DNA of 17,191 bases. Origin: an uncultured Lachnospiraceae bacterium (GTDB lineage Bacteria; Bacillota; Clostridia; Lachnospirales; Lachnospiraceae). This document shows positions 14,247-17,191 of this stretch, piece after piece. Where the stretch lies: NCBI GenBank assembly GCA_910586725.1, contig CAJUJL010000052.1:1-17191 (forward strand), in the 5' to 3' direction. Below the pieces are notes generated by a model. The model did no database searches, had not been told where the DNA came from, and saw only the letters and a list, made by a program, of their open reading frames with translations. Each line of letters begins with the position of its first letter. Positions within the stretch are counted from its first letter, which is position 1. A program made the translations under genes and the position numbers.

Positions 14247-14294
14247 CTTAAGAAATGCTTTATGGGATTTTTAAGGGGAGGGGGGTACCATAAT
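14247..14294 (+). promoter_or_regulatory. Promoter and TTTAAG-like repeats of the YfhO gene
   Basis: CTTAAG (14247-14252), TTTATG (14259-14264) and TTTAAG (14270-14275) are spaced 12 and 11 bp apart, so the last two form a TTTATG-N5-TTTAAG box. A CATAAT -10 (14289-14294) follows, with no proper -35 (GATTTT at 14266-14271), as expected for an activated promoter. The repeats overlap the -35 position. The spacer holds a G-rich run (14275-14285). A ribosome site, AAAGGAGG, follows at 14298-14305. The layout resembles the exporter promoter at 7100-7154. Confidence 0.5.
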
Positions 14295-14310
14295 TACAAA
14301 GGAGGTTTCC

Positions 14311-16896
14311 ATGATGAAAACGAAAGAGAAATCCTATTTGTTTCTGGCGGTTCTAATCTTTTTTGTGGTATGGTGTTTGGTCGGACGGTTTGGCCTGTTC
14401 GCGTCAAACGGAGACTGGCTTAGCCAGCACAGCGTAATTCCGGAGTATTTCAGGCAGCAGTTTTATGCAACGGGACAGATTTTTCCGGAATTTGCGGCCG
14501 GGCTTGGCGCGGGATGCAATATTTATGATTTTTCTTATTACGGCCTTTTGAGTCCCATTCTTTTGCCGTCTTATCTGATGCCGTTTCTGAAAATGAGCGA
14601 TTATCTGATGGCGGCAAGCTTTCTGTGTCTTGCGGCGTCTGTTTTTCTGATGCATTACTGGCTGGGGACGCATGGGCATTCCATGTCGGTTCGTCTGATT
14701 GTTTCCGTTATGTTTTTGCTGGCGGCTCCGATGATTTATCAGTTTCACCGCCAGATTATGTTTGTAAATTATATGCCGTTTCTGTGTCTGGCGTTCATAG
14801 GAGCGGACCGGTATTGGAAAAAAGGAAAGCCGGGGCTTTATATGGCGGGCGTATTTTTGATGATTATGACAAGCTTTTATTTTTCCATCGGAGGGCTTTT
14901 GGCGCTGTTTTTTTATGTCGCAGGAAGAAGCGAAAGGGATGGGAATAAGAGCCGTATGTTCCGGTTTGTCCTCCCGACTGCGGCGGCTGTCTGCCTGGCC
15001 GGAGTTTTGCTGGTTCCAACGGCGTACGCCCTGTTTGCAAGAAGCGGCGGATCCGGAGTCAAATTTTCCGCTGCGCTGTGGATTCCCGATTTTTCCATAA
15101 CGCGGTTTGCGTACAGCGGGTACGGGATCGGGCTTTCGGCCGGTATTTTGCCGGTTTTAGTTCTCTGCCTCCTCTGCAAAAATCTGCGGGAGAGGTTTTT
15201 GGCGGCCGGATGCGTTCTGGTGATGACGGTTCCGTTTTTTTCCTGGATATTAAACGGAGGGCTTTATGCCAGAGGAAAATCCCTGATTCCGTTTCTTCCG
15301 GTGTTGTGTTATCTTACGGCTGTCTGTCTGGAGGGAATGAAGAAGCGGGAGATTTCTCTGAATAAATGCCGGATGGGATACCTTGCGGCCGTTCTCTTTT
15401 GCGTCTGCTGTTTTTTTGTCCAGAGAGGGGGAGAGCCGGAGGCTTGCTATGTGGGAATGACGGCGGAATTTCTCCTGCTGCCGATTTGTTTTTTGATATT
15501 TCGGAAAACAGGGTTTTCGGTTTTGGTTGCCGCGCCGTCTGTTCTCAGTCTGGCTTTGTGCGCCGCCTTTTTGAACGCGGAAGAAAGCGACAGGCTGGAC
15601 GCAGAATTTTATCAGGATGTGACGGACGCTTCCTGGGGCAGGGAAATTTCCAATGCGCTCAATCAGGAAAAAGGATTGTTTCGGCTGGAGCAAAGCGGAA
15701 ACCATGAGGAGAAGAAGGCAAATATCAACCGCGTCTGGGATGCGCGGCAATGGTCTGTTTCCGCGTATTCTTCCGCTTACCATGAGGGATATAAAAATTT
15801 CCGGGAAAACGTGTTTTTGACAGAGCAGCCGCTTCGAAATGAACTGATGCTGTCAGTTTCGGAAAATCCACTGTTTCAGAAATTTATGGGGATCAAATAT
15901 CTGGCAAAGAAAGATAAGGAAGACAGCGGGGTATCTGTTTGCAGACAGGAACATGCGGCTCCGGTGATTTACGCCACCGATCAGGTGATAACGGAGGACG
16001 CGTATCAGGAGATGGCGTTTCCCTGCAACCAGACGGCATTGATGCGGTATGCCGTGACAAAGAGCGCTGGAAAATCTGAGAAAAAACAGACGTTATCTTC
16101 GCTGCCGGACGTTTGGAAAGTGAATATACGGATTGCGGAGGATAGCGCGGTACATAAGACGCAGGACGGTTACTTCATTCAGTCTAAAAAGGAAACGAAG
16201 AAAAAGCTTTACATCACAGGGCAGGAGGCGGATTTTGATAAAGAGCAGATTTTTTTCCTGCAGTTTGACGTGAAAAACAGCAAAAAGAACCAGGACGTAA
16301 TCATAGAGCTTGCCGGCGTCCGTAATAATCTAAGCGCAAGAAATCATGTGTATTACAATGGAAATACGACGTTTACGTATGTGTTCAGGCTGGAAAAAGG
16401 GCAGAAAGACGCAGATATTTTGTTTCGGGCGGGAAAGTATTCCATTTCAAACATCCGCGGGTATCTTTCGGATGCGTCTTTGCTCAGGGAAGATGCCCTG
16501 TATCAGTCTGCATTTGTGCCGGATTGGTCGAAGACGCGGGGAAATCAGATTTACGGGAAGCTGGATGTTTCGCGCGACGGGTATCTGATTACTTCTATTC
16601 CGTTTGATACGGGGTTTGAGATTTGGATAGATGGAAGACGCTGCGAAAAAGAAATCGTCAATACTGCTTTTCTTGGAACAAAAATATCCAAAGGAAAGCA
16701 TCGGATTGAGCTTGTATACCACGCGCCTTTCGCATGGCACGGAAAGCTGGTTTCTGTTCTGGGAGCCATACTCCTTTCGGCTGTAATTGTTTTGGAGAAA
16801 AAGAAGAATTCCGTGCATGTTGTTTCATTTCATTACAACTTTCTAACAAGTTTGATGTATAATAAAAAAGAAGTAAAAGCGGCCAACAGAAGATAG
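14311..16896 (+). CDS. YfhO-family multi-spanning membrane protein
   Basis: 861 residues. The N-terminal half has about 12 membrane segments beginning at residues 9-25. The YfhO hallmarks are GDWLSQH with Asp35 in the first outer loop and GAGCNIYDFSYYGLLSP (66-82). The C-terminal half is a long extracytoplasmic domain (about 430-800), closed by a last membrane helix near residues 815-830 (LVSVLGAILLSAVIVLEKKK). YfhO proteins have a GT-C fold; in Bacillus and Listeria, relatives add sugars to teichoic acids, using lipid-linked donors. The start at 14311 has AAAGGAGG 5 bases upstream. The last 30 residues (from NSVHVVSFHYN) are unlike a normal YfhO end and coincide with a putative promoter for the next gene. 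Acceptor and sugar cannot be told from sequence. Confidence 0.85.
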   Translation: MMKTKEKSYLFLAVLIFFVVWCLVGRFGLFASNGDWLSQHSVIPEYFRQQFYATGQIFPEFAAGLGAGCNIYDFSYYGLLSPILLPSYLMPFLKMSDYLMAASFLCLAASVFLMHYWLGTHGHSMSVRLIVSVMFLLAAPMIYQFHRQIMFVNYMPFLCLAFIGADRYWKKGKPGLYMAGVFLMIMTSFYFSIGGLLALFFYVAGRSERDGNKSRMFRFVLPTAAAVCLAGVLLVPTAYALFARSGGSGVKFSAALWIPDFSITRFAYSGYGIGLSAGILPVLVLCLLCKNLRERFLAAGCVLVMTVPFFSWILNGGLYARGKSLIPFLPVLCYLTAVCLEGMKKREISLNKCRMGYLAAVLFCVCCFFVQRGGEPEACYVGMTAEFLLLPICFLIFRKTGFSVLVAAPSVLSLALCAAFLNAEESDRLDAEFYQDVTDASWGREISNALNQEKGLFRLEQSGNHEEKKANINRVWDARQWSVSAYSSAYHEGYKNFRENVFLTEQPLRNELMLSVSENPLFQKFMGIKYLAKKDKEDSGVSVCRQEHAAPVIYATDQVITEDAYQEMAFPCNQTALMRYAVTKSAGKSEKKQTLSSLPDVWKVNIRIAEDSAVHKTQDGYFIQSKKETKKKLYITGQEADFDKEQIFFLQFDVKNSKKNQDVIIELAGVRNNLSARNHVYYNGNTTFTYVFRLEKGQKDADILFRAGKYSISNIRGYLSDASLLREDALYQSAFVPDWSKTRGNQIYGKLDVSRDGYLITSIPFDTGFEIWIDGRRCEKEIVNTAFLGTKISKGKHRIELVYHAPFAWHGKLVSVLGAILLSAVIVLEKKKNSVHVVSFHYNFLTSLMYNKKEVKAANRR
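16833..16863 (+). promoter_or_regulatory. Possible promoter of the terminal response regulator
   Basis: A perfect TATAAT (16858-16863) lies inside the last codons of the YfhO gene, 73 bases before the regulator start. TTACAA (16833-16838) stands 19 bp upstream. The DNA before it has an imperfect tandem repeat, TTTCATTACAA (16828-16838) and TTTCTAACAA (16840-16849), 12 bp apart, which could be an operator. Confidence 0.35.
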
Positions 16897-16907
16897 CGTC
16901 TGGCCGC
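16879..16907 (+). repeat. Inverted repeat in the regulator's leader
   Basis: GCGGCCA (16879-16885) and TGGCCGC (16901-16907) form a perfect 7-bp GC-rich stem with a 15-base loop that contains the YfhO stop codon (16894-16896). No T-tract follows, so it is not a standard terminator. It lies 18 bases before the ribosome site AAAGGAG (16925-16931). Confidence 0.4.
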
Positions 16908-16935
16908 CCATTGAAGCAAAGGCAAAGGAGCATGT

Positions 16936-17148
16936 ATGGCAAACATACTGATTGTCGAAGACGAAGAACCGATTAACCGTTTAATCAGGCAAAATCTTGC
17001 GCTTTCCGGACACGTCTGCGATCAGCTTTATGATGGAAAAGCGGCGAAAGAGCGGTTTGCGTCCGGCGCATCGTATGATTTGATTATTCTGGACGTGATG
17101 CTTCCATATATAGACGGATTCTCCCTGATGCAATACGGAGGCCGCTGA
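16936..17148 (+). pseudogene. Truncated response regulator (receiver domain only)
   Basis: 70 residues. MANILIVEDEEPINRLIRQN gives the acidic pocket (Glu8, Asp9, Glu10), and LIILDVMLPYIDGFSLM gives phospho-acceptor Asp53. The ribosome site AAAGGAG is well placed. After LMQY the frame ends GGR-stop at 17146-17148. In full-length OmpR-type relatives the next residues form the strand with the switch Thr/Ser, then the conserved Lys and the DNA-binding domain; none of these is found in any frame to the window end. The coding sequence is therefore cut about 55% through the receiver, by a deletion or an inserted element whose body lies beyond the window. A partner kinase may be further right, out of view. 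Confidence 0.75.
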
Positions 17149-17191
17149 AAAACATCCTGTTTTTTAATATTGAATTTTTGATGCACGCAAA

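Noticed and set aside
17148..17165. AAAAACA-TCC-TGTTTTT hairpin after the truncated receiver
   Set aside because: The stem is almost only A-T with a three-base loop and is too weak to call a terminator; it may be part of an element that continues past the window.

Overview
The window looks like chromosome from a low-to-moderate GC, gut-type member of the Clostridia, most likely Lachnospiraceae or a close relative. This is inferred from strong AGGAGG-type ribosome sites, TTGaca/TATAAT promoters and the protein families present (ECF sigma factor with a membrane partner, TipA-like MerR with an ABC-2 exporter, FtsX-type ABC exporter with an OmpR two-component system, YfhO membrane protein). No rRNA, tRNA, CRISPR array or intact transposase was seen.

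Layout. Positions 1-1110 are mosaic debris: the tail of an unidentified gene with its terminator, a promoter with an orphan gene start, a chimeric XRE-type fragment, a Uma2-family nuclease-fold gene (minus strand), and the 5' end of a group II intron of the terminator-inserting (IIC-like) type, still next to the terminator it apparently used as target. Positions 1230-3263 carry an ECF sigma factor with a plausible self-type promoter, overlapping by 4 bp a one-TM putative anti-sigma factor with a large outer domain. At 3234-3905 there is an orphan ribosome site plus start, a minus-strand terminator and a small unknown gene. Positions 4031-6404 hold a MerR/TipA-like regulator, an ABC ATPase and an ABC-2 permease in one operon, driven by a promoter with a 19-bp spacer and an operator inside it. 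A shortened Rpn-type PD-(D/E)XK gene lies convergent to it (6433-6999).

Positions 7100-10281 hold an MacB/FtsX-type ABC exporter (ATPase plus 780-aa permease) behind tandem TTTAAG repeats. The exporter's stop codon abuts the wreck of a sodium:neurotransmitter-type symporter (10282-10989), which overlaps the end of a convergent operon: 48-aa small protein, OmpR-family response regulator, sensor kinase (13317 back to 10979). A DNA-3-methyladenine glycosylase I gene follows (13490-14059, minus). Then comes a YfhO-family membrane protein (14311-16896), whose promoter has the same kind of repeats, and finally a response-regulator receiver domain cut short at 17148.

How it fits together (inference). 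Three separate envelope- or drug-sensing circuits (ECF/anti-sigma, MerR-ABC, two-component-ABC) sit side by side with gene remnants between them, which suggests an accessory region that accumulates defence and efflux modules. The most testable new idea is that the response regulator at 12456-13166 binds the 11-bp-spaced TTTAAG repeats upstream of both the exporter and the YfhO gene. That would join peptide efflux and surface-polymer glycosylation in one regulon.
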